NCBI GenBank assembly: GCA_937873495.1
Contig: CALMXZ010000006.1
Span: 1-41,832, forward strand
Direction of reading: 5' to 3'
Source: an uncultured Trueperaceae bacterium
GTDB lineage: Bacteria > Deinococcota > Deinococci > Deinococcales > Trueperaceae
DNA: 41,832 bases
In this document: positions 30,728 to 40,118 of the stretch, in pieces
Layout: every line of letters begins with the position of its first letter
How positions within the stretch are numbered: the first letter of the stretch is position 1
Position numbers and translations under genes: made by a program
Notes under the pieces: generated by a model
What the model was told of the DNA's origin: nothing
Seen by the model: the letters and a program-made list of their open reading frames with translations, nothing else
Database searches by the model: none

Positions 30728-32461
30728 ATGAACCGGAAGTACGTGTTCGTCACTGGGGGTGTGGTCTCCAGTCTCGGGAAGGGCATAACGACCTCAAGCA
30801 TCGGGGCGCTCCTACGCGCCCGCGGTTACCGCGTCACGGCGGTCAAGATCGATCCGTACGTCAACGTCGACGCCGGCACCATGCGGCCCTACGAGCATGG
30901 TGAGGTCTTCGTCACGGACGACGGCGCCGAGACCGACCTCGACATAGGTACATACGAGCGCTTCCTCGACGTCGACCTCGGGCGTGGCAACAACGTCACG
31001 ACGGGCCAGGTCTACCTGCGCGTCATCGAGCAGGAGCGCCGCGGGGCGTACCTCTCGCAGACGGTGCAGGTGATCCCTCACGTCACGGACGAGATCAAGC
31101 GGAGGATCTTCGAGGCCGGGGACGCCGTCGACGCCGAGATAGTGCTCGTCGAGGTCGGGGGCACGGTCGGCGACATCGAGTCTCTGCCGTTCCTGGAAGC
31201 GATCCGTCAGATCCGCTTCGAGCAGGGGCGCGAGAACACCCTCTACATCCACGTCACGCTCGTCCCGTACCTCGGCATGAGCGAGGAGCACAAGACGAAG
31301 CCGACGCAACACTCGGTGGCCACGTTGCGCGGCGTCGGCATCCAGCCGGACGCCCTGGTCCTGCGCTCCCAGCTCGCGGTGCCGGAAAGCGGGCGGCGCA
31401 AGATCGCCCTCTTCTCGAACGTCGAGGCGGACGCGGTCTTCAACGCTTACGACGCCGACCACGTCTACGCCGTGCCAGAGATGCTCGAGCAGCAGGGGGT
31501 CGGAAGGTTCGTGGAGCGCATGCTCGGTCTCGAGGGCGTCACGCCGGAACTCCGCGCATGGCAAGAGGCCGTGAGGATCCTGCGCCACCCCGAGAAGCGC
31601 GTGTCCATCGCCATCGTCGGCAAGTACGTCGCGATGCCGGACGCCTACCTGAGCCTCATGGAGGCCCTCAAGCACGCCGGGATAGCCAACCGCGCCGGGG
31701 TCGACATCCACTGGGTGAACGCCGAGGACCTCGTGGGAGCCGGGGGCAACGACCTGCTCGGCATGGACGACCTCGCCGGGTTCGACGGGGTCCTGGTGCC
31801 AGGCGGCTTCGGAGTGCGTGGCATCGAGGGCAAGGTACGCGCGGCGCAGGTTGCCAGGACGCACGGCATCCCGTACCTGGGCATCTGCCTCGGCATGCAG
31901 GTGGCCGTGATCGAGTTCGCCCGCAACGTCGCCGGTCTCGCCGGGGCCAACTCCACCGAGTTCGACCAGTACACGCCGCTGCCCGTCGTCGACCTCATGC
32001 CCGAGCAGCTCGAGGTGGAAGGCCTCGGCGGCACCATGCGCCTGGGGAGCTGGCCGATGGAGGTCGTGCCTGGCACGCTCCTGGAGCGTCTCTACGCCGA
32101 CTTCAACTGGGCGACGCTGCCGGTCGTCGAGGAGCGGCACCGCCACCGCTGGGAGGTCAACCCGGCCTTCGTGGAGCGGCTGTCTGACGCCGGCCTCGTC
32201 GTCGCCGGCGTGACACCCGGCATGGCCGGGCGTGGCCGCGGGCTCGTGGAGGCCATCGAGCTCGAAGGGCACCCGTTCTTCCTCGGCCTGCAGTCGCACC
32301 CCGAGTTCAAGTCGCGTCTCCTGCGCCCGAGCCCGCCCTTCGCCGGGTTCATAAGGGCAGCGGTGGAGCGCTCAGCCCGGCGCGCCGACGCGGGCGCGGG
32401 TGACGCGCGCCGCGCGACTTCGACCGCGGAGACCGAGCGTGTCGGGGGCACTGGGGGATGA
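30728..32461 (+). CDS. pyrG: CTP synthase
   Basis: PyrG aminates UTP to CTP using glutamine. The 577-aa protein has the N-terminal synthase domain (KYVFVTGGVVSSLGKGITTS, KIDPYVNVDAGTM, HGEVFVTDDG) and a C-terminal class I glutaminase domain with nucleophile GICLGMQVAVI (Cys about 388) and LQSHPEFKS, whose His and Glu complete the triad. An Arg/Ala-rich tail of about 30 residues extends beyond the usual end. Its stop overlaps the udk start by 4 bp (ATGA), so pyrG, udk and the next gene form a coupled operon in which two genes serve pyrimidine nucleotide supply. Confidence 0.97.
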   Translation: MNRKYVFVTGGVVSSLGKGITTSSIGALLRARGYRVTAVKIDPYVNVDAGTMRPYEHGEVFVTDDGAETDLDIGTYERFLDVDLGRGNNVTTGQVYLRVIEQERRGAYLSQTVQVIPHVTDEIKRRIFEAGDAVDAEIVLVEVGGTVGDIESLPFLEAIRQIRFEQGRENTLYIHVTLVPYLGMSEEHKTKPTQHSVATLRGVGIQPDALVLRSQLAVPESGRRKIALFSNVEADAVFNAYDADHVYAVPEMLEQQGVGRFVERMLGLEGVTPELRAWQEAVRILRHPEKRVSIAIVGKYVAMPDAYLSLMEALKHAGIANRAGVDIHWVNAEDLVGAGGNDLLGMDDLAGFDGVLVPGGFGVRGIEGKVRAAQVARTHGIPYLGICLGMQVAVIEFARNVAGLAGANSTEFDQYTPLPVVDLMPEQLEVEGLGGTMRLGSWPMEVVPGTLLERLYADFNWATLPVVEERHRHRWEVNPAFVERLSDAGLVVAGVTPGMAGRGRGLVEAIELEGHPFFLGLQSHPEFKSRLLRPSPPFAGFIRAAVERSARRADAGAGDARRATSTAETERVGGTGG

Positions 32462-33099
32462 GCGAGCGACCGCTGGTGGTGGGGCTGGCCGGGGGCACCG
32501 GCTCCGGTAAGACGACCGTCGCGCAGGCGTTGCTGGCGGCCGCCGGTGAAGGCAACGCCATCCTCCTGCCGCACGACGCCTACTACTGCTCGCAGGGCGA
32601 CCTGCCGTTCGAGGCGCGTGTCATGACGAACTACGACGAGCCGAGCGCGTTCGACACTGAGCTGCTCGTGCGCCACATCGACCGGCTCGTGAACGGCGAG
32701 TCGATCGAGCGGCCCGTCTACGACTTCACCCACCACGACCGCTCGACCACCACCGTCCACATAGACCCGGCTCCGATCGTGATCGTCGAGGGCATCCTCG
32801 TGCTGCACGACCCGCACCTCCGTGAGCGCATGCGCCTCAAGGTCTTCGTCGACGCCCCGCCCGACGAGCGGTTCATCCGCCGGCTCGAGCGCGACGTGGC
32901 CGAACGCGGGCGCTCGGCCCAGTCGGTCATCACCCAGTACCGCCGGACCGTCAAACCGATGCACGACCTGTTCGTCGAGCCGACCAAGCAGTACGCCGAC
33001 CTGATCCTCCCCGAAGGCGGCTCCAATCGCGTGGCGCTCGAGGTGCTCGTCAACCACGTCGGCGCCTTCCTGCGCCGGCACGCCAAGGTCGAAGCATGA
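32458..33099 (+). CDS. udk: Uridine kinase
   Basis: Udk phosphorylates uridine and cytidine for pyrimidine salvage. The 213-aa protein has P-loop AGGTGSGKTTVA (about 11), PHDAYYCSQGDLP with the catalytic Asp, TNYDEPSAFDTELL, PVYDFTHHDRS, IVIVEGILVLHDPHLRE and FIRRLERDVAERGRS. The ATG overlaps the pyrG stop (ATGA) and its own stop overlaps the next start in the same way. Confidence 0.95.
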   Translation: MSERPLVVGLAGGTGSGKTTVAQALLAAAGEGNAILLPHDAYYCSQGDLPFEARVMTNYDEPSAFDTELLVRHIDRLVNGESIERPVYDFTHHDRSTTTVHIDPAPIVIVEGILVLHDPHLRERMRLKVFVDAPPDERFIRRLERDVAERGRSAQSVITQYRRTVKPMHDLFVEPTKQYADLILPEGGSNRVALEVLVNHVGAFLRRHAKVEA

Positions 33100-34979
33100 G
33101 CCGCCGCCTCGCACGGTCCTCGGGTCCGCCGGCGGCGCGCAGGAGCCCCATCAGCGCTCTCGACGCCGGCTTGTGGCTCGTCGTCCTGCTGACCCTCGTA
33201 CCGGCGGCCGTGCTCGCCGTGCGGCGCATAGGCGTGGAGGGGAGCCGGGAGCAGGTCGCCTTGGTGATGGACGAGCAGGCGCTCGCGCGGCAAGGCAACC
33301 TCGTCGCCCTCACGAGCCTCGAACTCGGGCGCCGCTACCAGCAGCTCGGGTTGACGGGCATCGCCCTCTACGAGGACACGATCGAGACGCTGGTAGCCAA
33401 GGGTTACGCCGCCACGCTCCTCGGCTCCGAGCTCAAGGCGCAGCTCGTCGCGGACGGCCAGGCTGCCCCCGCCATCCCGTCGGACGCCACGCTCGTGACC
33501 GCCCTCATGCCCGGCGCGCTCGATCGCCTCGTCGCCAAGAACGTGCCCGCCGCCCGTAGCTTCGAACTGGCCGGCCGCACCTGGTACCTGTGGCCTGGCG
33601 ACGTCAAGACGTTCCTGCCGGCCGGGCCGGACACGGCGCAGCTGGCCTTGTGGAAGGCCGCCGGCTTCGACGTCGCGTACCGCCCCCGCAACGCCCCCTA
33701 CGCGCTCGCCGAGGTCGGGGACGACTTCCCGCCCGAAGCGAGCTACTTGATCCACGCCGGTACCCAGCTGACCGGCTGGCCGTCCGGGCTCGAAGAGCTG
33801 GTGAGCGCCTCCCAGCCGTACTTGACCGCGGTCATCGAGGGCACACCGCAGAACGGCATGGCGAACGTGGCGGGCAAGGTCCCGACCGTGAGGCTGTTGA
33901 GCTTCAACCAGGACTACGTCGACCGCCGCCTCAAGCCGGCCGACCTCGTCGACAAGTACCTGCTGGCGGTCGAGGAGCGCAACGTGCGGCTCTTGTACCT
34001 GCGCCCGTACACCACCGTCGAGCTCGGAGACCCGCTGGCCAACACGGAGGCGCTCGTCTCCTCCCTCAGCAAGACGTTGCGGGCGCAAGGCTACGACGTC
34101 GGTCCGCTGAGCACCCTCGGTCGGGAGTTCCGCACGACCACGTGGCTGCGCGCGCTGGCCGCGCTCGGCGTGCTCGCTGGCGCCCTGCTGCTGGCGCGGC
34201 GGTTGCCCGCACCGTGGGGGGCCGCCGCGCTCGCCGCCCTGCTGCTCCTGTGCGGCTGGGCAGGGGGCGCGTCGTGGGACGCCGTCGCCCTCCTCGCCGC
34301 GCTCGTCTTCCCCACCCTCGGGTTCCTGAGCTTCAAGGAGCGGTGGCCCGCCATCCTCGGCGCGACGCTCGTCAGCCTGGCCGGCGCCCTGCTCCTGACG
34401 GCGGTGGGAAGCGAACGCGATACCCTACTCGCCATCCGGCCGTTCTCCGGCGTCGGGCTCACGCTCGTCGTCCCGCCCGTCCTGTTCCTCGCCGCGTACA
34501 TGCTGCGCTTCCACCGCCCGGCCCAGTGGGTCAAGCGGCTCGTCGGCATGAACATCACGTTCGCGCACGTCGCGGTCGGTCTCGCGGCTGTCGCGGCCGT
34601 CGCCATCGTGGTGCTCAGGCGCGGCAACGACCCCGTCATCGGCGTCAGCCAGTTCGAACTGACCCTCCGGTCGTTCCTCGGCGAGTTCGTGGCGCGACCA
34701 CGCTTCAAGGAGCTGATCGGGCATCCGGCCGCCCTCGTGGCCCTGGCGCTCCCCGGTTGGCCGGCGTGGCTGCGCGGTCCGCTCCTGACCGCCGGCGTGG
34801 TGGCGCAAGCGAGCATCCTCAACTCCTTCAGCCACTACCACACCCCCCTGCTCATCTCGCTGGAGCGCACGGGCGTCGCCCTCCTCGTCGGGCTCGCCAT
34901 CGGCGCCGTGCTCGTGCCGGTGGCCGCGCTCCTCACCAGGCTCGGCAGGCGCTGGTTGGCAGCGGCGGACGACGCGTGA
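33096..34979 (+). CDS. DUF5693-like polytopic membrane protein
   Basis: This is a 627-aa membrane protein resembling the DUF5693 family, usually found beside csaB. One N-terminal helix (about 25-44) is followed by an extracytoplasmic domain of about 290 residues, with LTGIALYEDTIETL and LLYLRPYTTVELGDP. At least eight hydrophobic helices follow from about 350 to the end. The extracellular part has a barrel-like repeat rhythm reminiscent of polysaccharide-processing or TIM-barrel folds. The start overlaps the udk stop by 4 bp and csaB follows after 49 bp, so a role in cell-wall polysaccharide pyruvylation is inferred. Confidence 0.75.
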   Translation: MSRRLARSSGPPAARRSPISALDAGLWLVVLLTLVPAAVLAVRRIGVEGSREQVALVMDEQALARQGNLVALTSLELGRRYQQLGLTGIALYEDTIETLVAKGYAATLLGSELKAQLVADGQAAPAIPSDATLVTALMPGALDRLVAKNVPAARSFELAGRTWYLWPGDVKTFLPAGPDTAQLALWKAAGFDVAYRPRNAPYALAEVGDDFPPEASYLIHAGTQLTGWPSGLEELVSASQPYLTAVIEGTPQNGMANVAGKVPTVRLLSFNQDYVDRRLKPADLVDKYLLAVEERNVRLLYLRPYTTVELGDPLANTEALVSSLSKTLRAQGYDVGPLSTLGREFRTTTWLRALAALGVLAGALLLARRLPAPWGAAALAALLLLCGWAGGASWDAVALLAALVFPTLGFLSFKERWPAILGATLVSLAGALLLTAVGSERDTLLAIRPFSGVGLTLVVPPVLFLAAYMLRFHRPAQWVKRLVGMNITFAHVAVGLAAVAAVAIVVLRRGNDPVIGVSQFELTLRSFLGEFVARPRFKELIGHPAALVALALPGWPAWLRGPLLTAGVVAQASILNSFSHYHTPLLISLERTGVALLVGLAIGAVLVPVAALLTRLGRRWLAAADDA

Positions 34980-35028
34980 GGCGCGCTTGGCGCACGCCCC
35001 CACGCGCCTCGTGAACTCCGAGTAGTTC

Positions 35029-36042
35029 GTGCGCGTACTCGTGAGCGGGTACTACGGGGCGGGCAACCTGGGTGACGAGGCGCTCCTGGCCGGCCTCCTC
35101 ACAGGCTTGACGGCCCGAGGACACGAGCCCGTCGTGCTCTCGGCGGACCCGCGCTCCACGCGCGCGCTGCATGGCGTCGCGGCGGTCGATCGTTACTCCG
35201 GCCTGCTGCCCGCGCTCTGGAAGGCCGACGCGCTGGTCTCCGGCGGCGGCGGACTGCTGCAGGACGCGACGAGCGGCCGTAGCCTCTCCTATTACCTCGG
35301 CACCGTGCGCCTCGCCAAGGCACTGAGCAAACGGGTCGTCGTCTACGGCCAGTCGCTCGGACCGCTCACCCCGCACGGCTTCGCGCGCGCGCGGCGGGCG
35401 CTCGCGGGCGTGCCCCTCGCGCTCAGGGACCAACAGTCCGTCGCGCTCGCAGCGAGCATGGGCTACGGCTCCGTGCTCGTCGCCGACCCTGCGCTGATCA
35501 TGCCGTTGCCGGCCGGCGCGACGGGGCCGGTCGTGCCGGCCGGACGGACGGACGGGCCGGTCGTCCTGGCTCCGCGCGGTGGCCAGGAGGCGCTCAACGC
35601 CGCGCTCGCCGCGCTCGCCAGAGCCTTGCAGGCCGACGGGGTGCCACTCGTGGCACTCGCGTTCCAGCCGCGGCAGGACGACACGGCCGTCGCCGAGCTC
35701 GTCGAGGCAGCGCCGAGCGTGGTCGCGCGCTCGGCCGCCACCCCTGCCGAGGCGCTCCTGGCCATGGCGGACGCCCGCTACGTCGTGTCCGTGCGGCTGC
35801 ACGGCTGCATCCTCGCGGCTCGGCTGGGGATCGGTTTCGCCGGGCTGTCGTACGACCCGAAGGTGAAGGGGTTCCTCTCGCAGGCGGCCGCTCCGGCCTT
35901 CTCCGCGCCCGTCGACGAGCGCGCGCTCCTCAACCTCGTCAGGGCCGCTCCTCCCGCGGCCGCGCACGCCGTCGACCATCTGACCCGCTTGGCCGAGGAG
36001 GGGCTCGACTGGTTGGCGGCGACCCTGGAAGGCACGGCGTGA
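35029..36042 (+). CDS. csaB: Polysaccharide pyruvyl transferase CsaB
   Basis: CsaB adds pyruvate ketals to the secondary cell-wall polysaccharide, creating the ligand for S-layer SLH domains. The 337-aa protein has the GT-B-like opening RVLVSGYYGAGNLGDEALL, VSGGGGLLQDATSGRSLSYY (about 65), VVYGQSLGPL and the C-terminal VSVRLHGCILAARLGIGFAG followed by SYDPKVKGFL, all CsaB/WcaK signatures. The start is GTG without an obvious ribosome site. A Thermus-type S-layer is anchored in this way, consistent with the proposed lineage. Confidence 0.9.
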   Translation: MRVLVSGYYGAGNLGDEALLAGLLTGLTARGHEPVVLSADPRSTRALHGVAAVDRYSGLLPALWKADALVSGGGGLLQDATSGRSLSYYLGTVRLAKALSKRVVVYGQSLGPLTPHGFARARRALAGVPLALRDQQSVALAASMGYGSVLVADPALIMPLPAGATGPVVPAGRTDGPVVLAPRGGQEALNAALAALARALQADGVPLVALAFQPRQDDTAVAELVEAAPSVVARSAATPAEALLAMADARYVVSVRLHGCILAARLGIGFAGLSYDPKVKGFLSQAAAPAFSAPVDERALLNLVRAAPPAAAHAVDHLTRLAEEGLDWLAATLEGTA

Positions 36043-36125
36043 GGTCCGGCCGAGCCTCGCCGCCGCCGCGCACCGCCCGGTCGCCCGATGCCGGACACGG
36101 CGCTCCTTCTCATCCCGCCTTGCGG

Positions 36126-36131
36126 TACCCT
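36126..36131 (+). promoter_or_regulatory. -10 box for the leaderless TPR gene
   Basis: TACCCT ends 6 nt before the GTG at 36138. Upstream in-frame codons look non-coding. Confidence 0.5.
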
Positions 36132-36137
36132 GACTAC

Positions 36138-36947
36138 GTGCCGTTCAGGACGTCACCCGGGTTGGCGCGAGCGTGGCCGTCGGCGCGCGCCGCCGCGTTG
36201 TCGTTGGTCGTCTGCGCTCTCCTGCTCGGCGGAGCGGCTCACGCCCAAGCGGACTTCACCCAGATGCGCGACCTGCTGGCCCAGGGCTACTACAACTCGG
36301 CCGCGCGCCTGAACGGACCGGAGTTGATCGCCCATCACCCCGAGAGCGGCGAGGCCCACTTCCTGTACGCCAAGGCGCTCTACCTGACCGGCAACCTCGA
36401 GCGCTCCCAGGCCGAGTTGGACCGCGCCATCCAGCTGGCCGGCGATGCCGACCCCGGCATCGTCAACCTGCAGGGCCTCCTGCGTGCGGCAGCCGGCGAC
36501 CCGGTCGGAGCGTTGCGCGCGCTCCAGAACGCGTTCCTGCGTAGCCGCGACTACCAGTTCGCGATGGACTGGGGGCGAGTGGCGTGGCAGGCCGCGCGGT
36601 TCGACGAAGCCGTGGCGGCGTTCGACGCCGCCGCAGCTACCGCACGCGGTGGGCGCGAGCTATGGCCCTACATCGACAAGGGCAGGCTGTTCATGTTCGT
36701 TGGTCGTCTGCCGGACGCCATCTCCGCCTTCAACGCCGCCATCGACGTGTTCGAGGCGACGGACAACGGCGAGGCGCGGCCCGGCAGCCCTGCCTACGTC
36801 GAGGCCTACTACCGCATGGGTGAAGCGTACGAGCAGCTGGGAGACCTGGAGCGCGCCGAGGTCAACTACCGCGCCGCGCGCACGGCCGACCCGAACTACG
36901 CGCCCGCCATCCAAGCGCTCGACCGGCTCTCCCGCTCGTTCGAGTGA
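36138..36947 (+). CDS. Secreted TPR-repeat protein (269 aa)
   Basis: No specific family is recognised. With the GTG at 36138 the protein begins MPFRTSPGLARAWPSARAAA, followed by a hydrophobic core LSLVVCALLLGGAAHA, a good signal peptide with cleavage about residue 37. The mature part has four or five TPR-like helical pairs: SGEAHFLYAKALYLTGNLERS, GIVNLQGLLRAAAGDPVGAL, LWPYIDKGRLFMFVGRLPDAI, YVEAYYRMGEAYEQLGDLERA. It would act as a scaffold outside the membrane. It lies 95 bp after csaB with its own -10 box. Confidence 0.8.
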   Translation: MPFRTSPGLARAWPSARAAALSLVVCALLLGGAAHAQADFTQMRDLLAQGYYNSAARLNGPELIAHHPESGEAHFLYAKALYLTGNLERSQAELDRAIQLAGDADPGIVNLQGLLRAAAGDPVGALRALQNAFLRSRDYQFAMDWGRVAWQAARFDEAVAAFDAAAATARGGRELWPYIDKGRLFMFVGRLPDAISAFNAAIDVFEATDNGEARPGSPAYVEAYYRMGEAYEQLGDLERAEVNYRAARTADPNYAPAIQALDRLSRSFE

Positions 36948-37023
36948 CGGGGCTGCGGGGCCGGCATGGGCGCAGCACGGCCCGGCGCCCGGCCTACCCC
37001 GCGCCACTCTCGACCCCTTGAAG

Positions 37024-38280
37024 TCAGTTGACGAGCTTGGTGCGCTTGGCCTGGTAGTCGAGCAGCACGTAGCGACCGATGGTGCCCGGCGTGGTGAAGT
37101 AGGCCTTGCCTCTCGTCATGGCGCTGACGCGCTGGACGAACGCCACCAACTCCGGGTCGCGCGCCAGCATGAACGTGTTGACCTGTATGCCGTGCCTCCG
37201 ACACGCGCCCACTTCCCTGAGGGTCTCGCCTAGCACGAGCGGGTCGAGGCCGTAGGCGTTGCGATAGATGCGGCCGTCCGGCAGCGTGATGGCCGACGGC
37301 TTGCCGTCCGTGATCATCACGATCTGCTTCATCTCCTTGTTCTGGCGCAGGAGCAGGCGTTGGGCGAGCCGCAGCCCTTGCGCCGTGTTCGTGTGATACG
37401 GCCCGACCTGCGCCATGGCCAGGCGCTCGAGCGAGATCTCCTCCGCCCCGTTGTGGAACAGTACGAACTGAACCGTGTCGCCGCGGTACTGCGTGCGGAT
37501 GAGATGCGCGAGCGCGAGCGCGACCTGCTTGGCCGGGCTGAACCGGTCCTCGCCGTAGAGGATCATCGAGTGACTGCAATCGAGCATCACCACGGTGGCG
37601 GCTGACGAGTAGTACTCGGACTCCTGAACCCGGAGGTCCTCCTCCTGGAGGTCGATGCGGCCGCCCTCCAGCCCGTGCCGGGCCGCCTGGGCGAGGGTGG
37701 CAGGCACATCGAGGTTGAGCGCGTCGCCGAACTCGTACTCCTTCGTCGCTCCCACCGTCTCCACGCCCGTGGTCGTGAAGTGCGTGTCGTGCGAGCCGAC
37801 GCTCGAGCGACCTGCCCCGCCGAGCACGTCCTGGAGGGTGCGGTAGCCGAGGAAATCGATCGCCTTGTCCGTGAGCTCGAAGGTCGCCCTGCCGGGGTCA
37901 GCGGACGGACCGCCCGCGCCGCCCGGCGCGGGATCCTTGGCTTCGCGGGCGCCGTCCTCGCCATGCTGCGCCCGCAGGTACCCTTCCTGCTCGAGGCGCC
38001 GGGCGAGCTCGCGGGTGGCGGCCCCGAGCTCCGTGTCCATCCAGTCCTCGGCCTCGAGCGCGTTCTTGAGGACCTCCTCGCTGATCAGGTCGTTGTCGAC
38101 CAAGGCTTGAGCGATGGCGTCGTAGAGGTCCTGCATGGTGGGTCGGTGCTCGGGGTCGGGTTCGTAAGGGTTACGCTCGAAGCCGGACTGGAGCAGGCGG
38201 TCTTGCAGCATGCGCATGAGGTCGGCCATATCGAGGTCGTCGAGCGTGCCCTCGTACTTCGAGTAGCGGATCACTGCCAT
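37024..38280 (-). CDS. VWA-domain protein (partner of the ChlI/MoxR-type ATPase)
   Basis: The 418-aa cytoplasmic protein has a helical N-terminus (about 1-115; [17 protein letters not shown]), a Gly/Pro-rich linker (about 115-130) and a von Willebrand A domain (about 235-415). The MIDAS starts with [10 protein letters not shown] (DxSxS, about 237) and continues with [12 protein letters not shown] and VMITDGKP. Such VWA proteins pair with AAA+ ATPases of the MoxR/ChlI group, which remodel or metallate partner proteins. Its ATPase partner is 58 bp upstream. A CGGAGG ribosome site precedes the ATG. Confidence 0.85.
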   Translation of the reverse strand: MAVIRYSKYEGTLDDLDMADLMRMLQDRLLQSGFERNPYEPDPEHRPTMQDLYDAIAQALVDNDLISEEVLKNALEAEDWMDTELGAATRELARRLEQEGYLRAQHGEDGAREAKDPAPGGAGGPSADPGRATFELTDKAIDFLGYRTLQDVLGGAGRSSVGSHDTHFTTTGVETVGATKEYEFGDALNLDVPATLAQAARHGLEGGRIDLQEEDLRVQESEYYSSAATVVMLDCSHSMILYGEDRFSPAKQVALALAHLIRTQYRGDTVQFVLFHNGAEEISLERLAMAQVGPYHTNTAQGLRLAQRLLLRQNKEMKQIVMITDGKPSAITLPDGRIYRNAYGLDPLVLGETLREVGACRRHGIQVNTFMLARDPELVAFVQRVSAMTRGKAYFTTPGTIGRYVLLDYQAKRTKLVN

Positions 38281-38338
38281 GCCGGTCCTCCGTGCGCGCC
38301 GTGGCGGCGCGCGGCGCGAGCGCCTCCGGGGCGCGCCG

Positions 38339-39844
38339 TCAGTTCCACCGCGGCCGCGAACCCGGCTGGCCCGCCTCCGCGACGGTGTAACCGAGCTCCT
38401 CGCTCCGCCCGATCTGGCGCCGCGCGTAGAGGCCTTCGAGGACGAACTCGGCGCTCACGAGCGGAAGCTCGTCGGAGACGGTGGCGTCCACCCCGCCCGC
38501 GGCGCGGCTCGTGAGCGCCGCCAGCTGCGCTGCGACGACCAGCAGGTCTGGGACCTCGGCGAGCGGCGCGCGCCACTCGCCGCTCGGCAGGTCGCCGGGG
38601 AGGCGCAGGCTGTTGCCGGCTTCGAAGTACTCGACGATGGACGCCGTGTCGAGGTCAGCTCCGCGCCGCCCGAACACCTGCCCGATGGCCCGCCTGACGA
38701 TCTCCCGTGCGACGCTCTCCGCCCCCTTGAGCTCGCCTTCATACTCCAACTCGATCTTGCCTGTTACGGCCGGGAGGGCTGCGTACAGGTCGGAGATGCG
38801 GGCGACACCCTGGCCGCCGTGCGCCAGCGCCCTGCGCTCCGCGTTGCTCACCACGTTCTCGAGGAGGCTGATGGGCAGGCGTTGCGACACGCCGGAGTGC
38901 TTGTCGACCCTGGCGTCGGAGCGGGCCTGGAAGGCGACCTCCTCGACGGCCTCCGCCACGAACGCCGGCACGAAGACGCCCTCGGCGCGGTCCGTCCAGG
39001 CTTCCTGGTGCGTGATGGCCATGCCGTCCTCGACACGCTGCGGATAGTGCGTACGCACCTCGCTGCCGATGCGGTCCTTGAGGGGGGTGATGATCTTGCC
39101 CCGCGCCGTGTAGTCCTCCGGGTTGGCGCTGAACACCAGCATGACGTCGAGCGGGAGGCGCATGGGGTAACCCTTGATCTGGACGTCGCCTTCTTGCATG
39201 ACGTTGAAGAGCGCCACCTGGACCTTACCCGCCAGGTCCGGGAGCTCGTTGATGGCGAAGATGCCGCGGTTGGCGCGCGGCAGGAGCCCGAAGTGCACGG
39301 CACGCTCGTCTCCCAGCCTCGTTCCGAGCCTGGCGGCCTTGATGGGATCGATGTCTCCGACGATGTCGGCCACCGTGGTGTCCGGGGTGGCGAGCTTCTC
39401 GACGTAGCGATGCTCGCGCGGCAGCCACCCGATGGGTGCCTCCTCGCCGAGTTCAGCCACCAACCCCCGGCCCTCCGCCGTGAGGGGCGCGAAGGGATCG
39501 TCGTGCAGCTCGGTGCCCTCCAGGTACGGGACCTCCTCGTCGAGGAGCGTGACGAGTTGGCGGAGGATGCGGGTCTTGGCCTGCCCCCTCAAGCCGAGCA
39601 GGATGAAGTTGTGGCGGCTGAGCAGCGCGTTGACCACCGCCGGCACGACCGTCTCCTCGTAGCCGACGACCCCGGGGAACAGGGGTTCCCGGCGCTGCAA
39701 GGCCGCGACGAGGTTGGAGCGGATCTCGTCTCGTACGCTTCGACCCGCCGAGGCCTCCCAGCGTGTGCCGCGCAGCTCGCCGAGGGTCGTGGGGCGCTCC
39801 TTGTGCGTGCTGGACGTGCTTCCTGCTGCCCGCGAAATCGTCAT
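38339..39844 (-). CDS. ChlI/MoxR-type AAA+ ATPase
   Basis: The AAA+ ATPase (501 aa) resembles the magnesium-chelatase I subunit and MoxR/RavA proteins. Motifs in order: the P-loop region [17 protein letters not shown] (about 80, glutamine replacing part of the usual GxxGxGKT), [14 protein letters not shown] (Walker B region with Glu), [23 protein letters not shown] and the sensor region EAWTDRAEG. The first Lys/Thr of a standard Walker A are shifted, so ATP hydrolysis should be checked. The ATG at 39844 follows a -10 box by 5 nt. No bch/cob gene is near, so chelation of a tetrapyrrole is unlikely; a MoxR-VWA chaperone role is inferred. Confidence 0.82.
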   Translation of the reverse strand: MTISRAAGSTSSTHKERPTTLGELRGTRWEASAGRSVRDEIRSNLVAALQRREPLFPGVVGYEETVVPAVVNALLSRHNFILLGLRGQAKTRILRQLVTLLDEEVPYLEGTELHDDPFAPLTAEGRGLVAELGEEAPIGWLPREHRYVEKLATPDTTVADIVGDIDPIKAARLGTRLGDERAVHFGLLPRANRGIFAINELPDLAGKVQVALFNVMQEGDVQIKGYPMRLPLDVMLVFSANPEDYTARGKIITPLKDRIGSEVRTHYPQRVEDGMAITHQEAWTDRAEGVFVPAFVAEAVEEVAFQARSDARVDKHSGVSQRLPISLLENVVSNAERRALAHGGQGVARISDLYAALPAVTGKIELEYEGELKGAESVAREIVRRAIGQVFGRRGADLDTASIVEYFEAGNSLRLPGDLPSGEWRAPLAEVPDLLVVAAQLAALTSRAAGGVDATVSDELPLVSAEFVLEGLYARRQIGRSEELGYTVAEAGQPGSRPRWN

Positions 39845-39849
39845 GGCCA

Positions 39850-39858
39850 ATGCTAGCA
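39850..39858 (-). promoter_or_regulatory. Extended -10 promoter for the leaderless AAA+ gene
   Basis: The minus strand reads TGC-TAGCAT, ending 5 nt before the ATG; no Shine-Dalgarno is seen. Confidence 0.6.
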
Positions 39859-40016
39859 CCAGCGCATGAGCCGCCCTGTCGGCGGGGCTGAGTTCGCCTA
39901 CCGGCTCTAGGCATGGACCCGGCGAGCCCGCACCTCGTCGGAGCGAGCAGACGGTTGCCTCTGCCGAGCGCCGTCGAACGCGACCGCGGCTGCTAGCGGC
40001 ACCGGCCGCCGAGAAC
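39859..40016 (-). other. Spacer between the small-RNA terminator and the AAA+ gene promoter
   Basis: No gene or clear structure is seen in this 158-bp part of the 340-bp divergent spacer. It carries only scattered short GC-rich inverted repeats. The spacer's other contents are the small RNA and the promoters listed separately. Confidence 0.4.
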
Positions 40017-40113
40017 CAAAAGGATTGACCCTGCGTGGGGGGCGCAGGGTCAAAGAGAGGAGATGGTGGAGGGCACAAAGGCCCTCTCCCTGGTTCCCGG
40101 GGGGAAGGAACCA
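40017..40113 (-). ncRNA. Putative small RNA with C-rich loops
   Basis: No known family is recognised. The minus-strand transcript predicted from the promoter at 40119-40148 would be about 97 nt. In transcription order it has hairpin A (TGGTTCC/GGAACCA, 40091-40113, 9-nt loop TTCCCCCCG), hairpin B (GAGGGC/GCCCTC, 40069-40086, loop CTTTGT), a CU-rich single strand (CCATCTCCTCTCTTT) and hairpin C. Hairpin C is a perfect 11-bp stem (40025-40053, loop CCCCCCA) followed by TCCTTTTGG, a terminator tail. The C-runs and CUCCUCU are complementary to Shine-Dalgarno sequences, as in RsaE-type regulators. Orientation is set by the tail, which exists only on this strand. It could instead be an attenuator leader for the AAA+ gene. 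Confidence 0.55.
40025..40053 (-). terminator. Intrinsic terminator-like hairpin ending the small RNA
   Basis: An 11-bp perfect stem (TTGACCCTGCG/CGCAGGGTCAA) with a 7-nt C-rich loop is followed on the minus strand by TCCTTTTGG. On the plus strand the flank is AGAGAGGAG, so termination in that direction is unlikely, and no plus-strand gene ends here. Confidence 0.6.
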
Positions 40114-40118
40114 CACGG

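Noticed and set aside
38339-39844. Annotation of the AAA+ gene as a true magnesium chelatase subunit
   Set aside because: No tetrapyrrole or bacteriochlorophyll genes are nearby, and the partner is a stand-alone VWA protein without the ChlD ATPase half.
40025-40053. Hairpin considered as a terminator for plus-strand transcription
   Set aside because: No plus-strand gene ends upstream and the plus-strand flank is AGAGAGG; the T-rich tail exists only on the minus strand.
40017-40113. The structured region considered as SRP RNA, tmRNA or RNase P RNA
   Set aside because: None of the conserved motifs of these RNAs (for example the SRP Alu/GNRA core or the RNase P GAGGAAAGUCC) is present.
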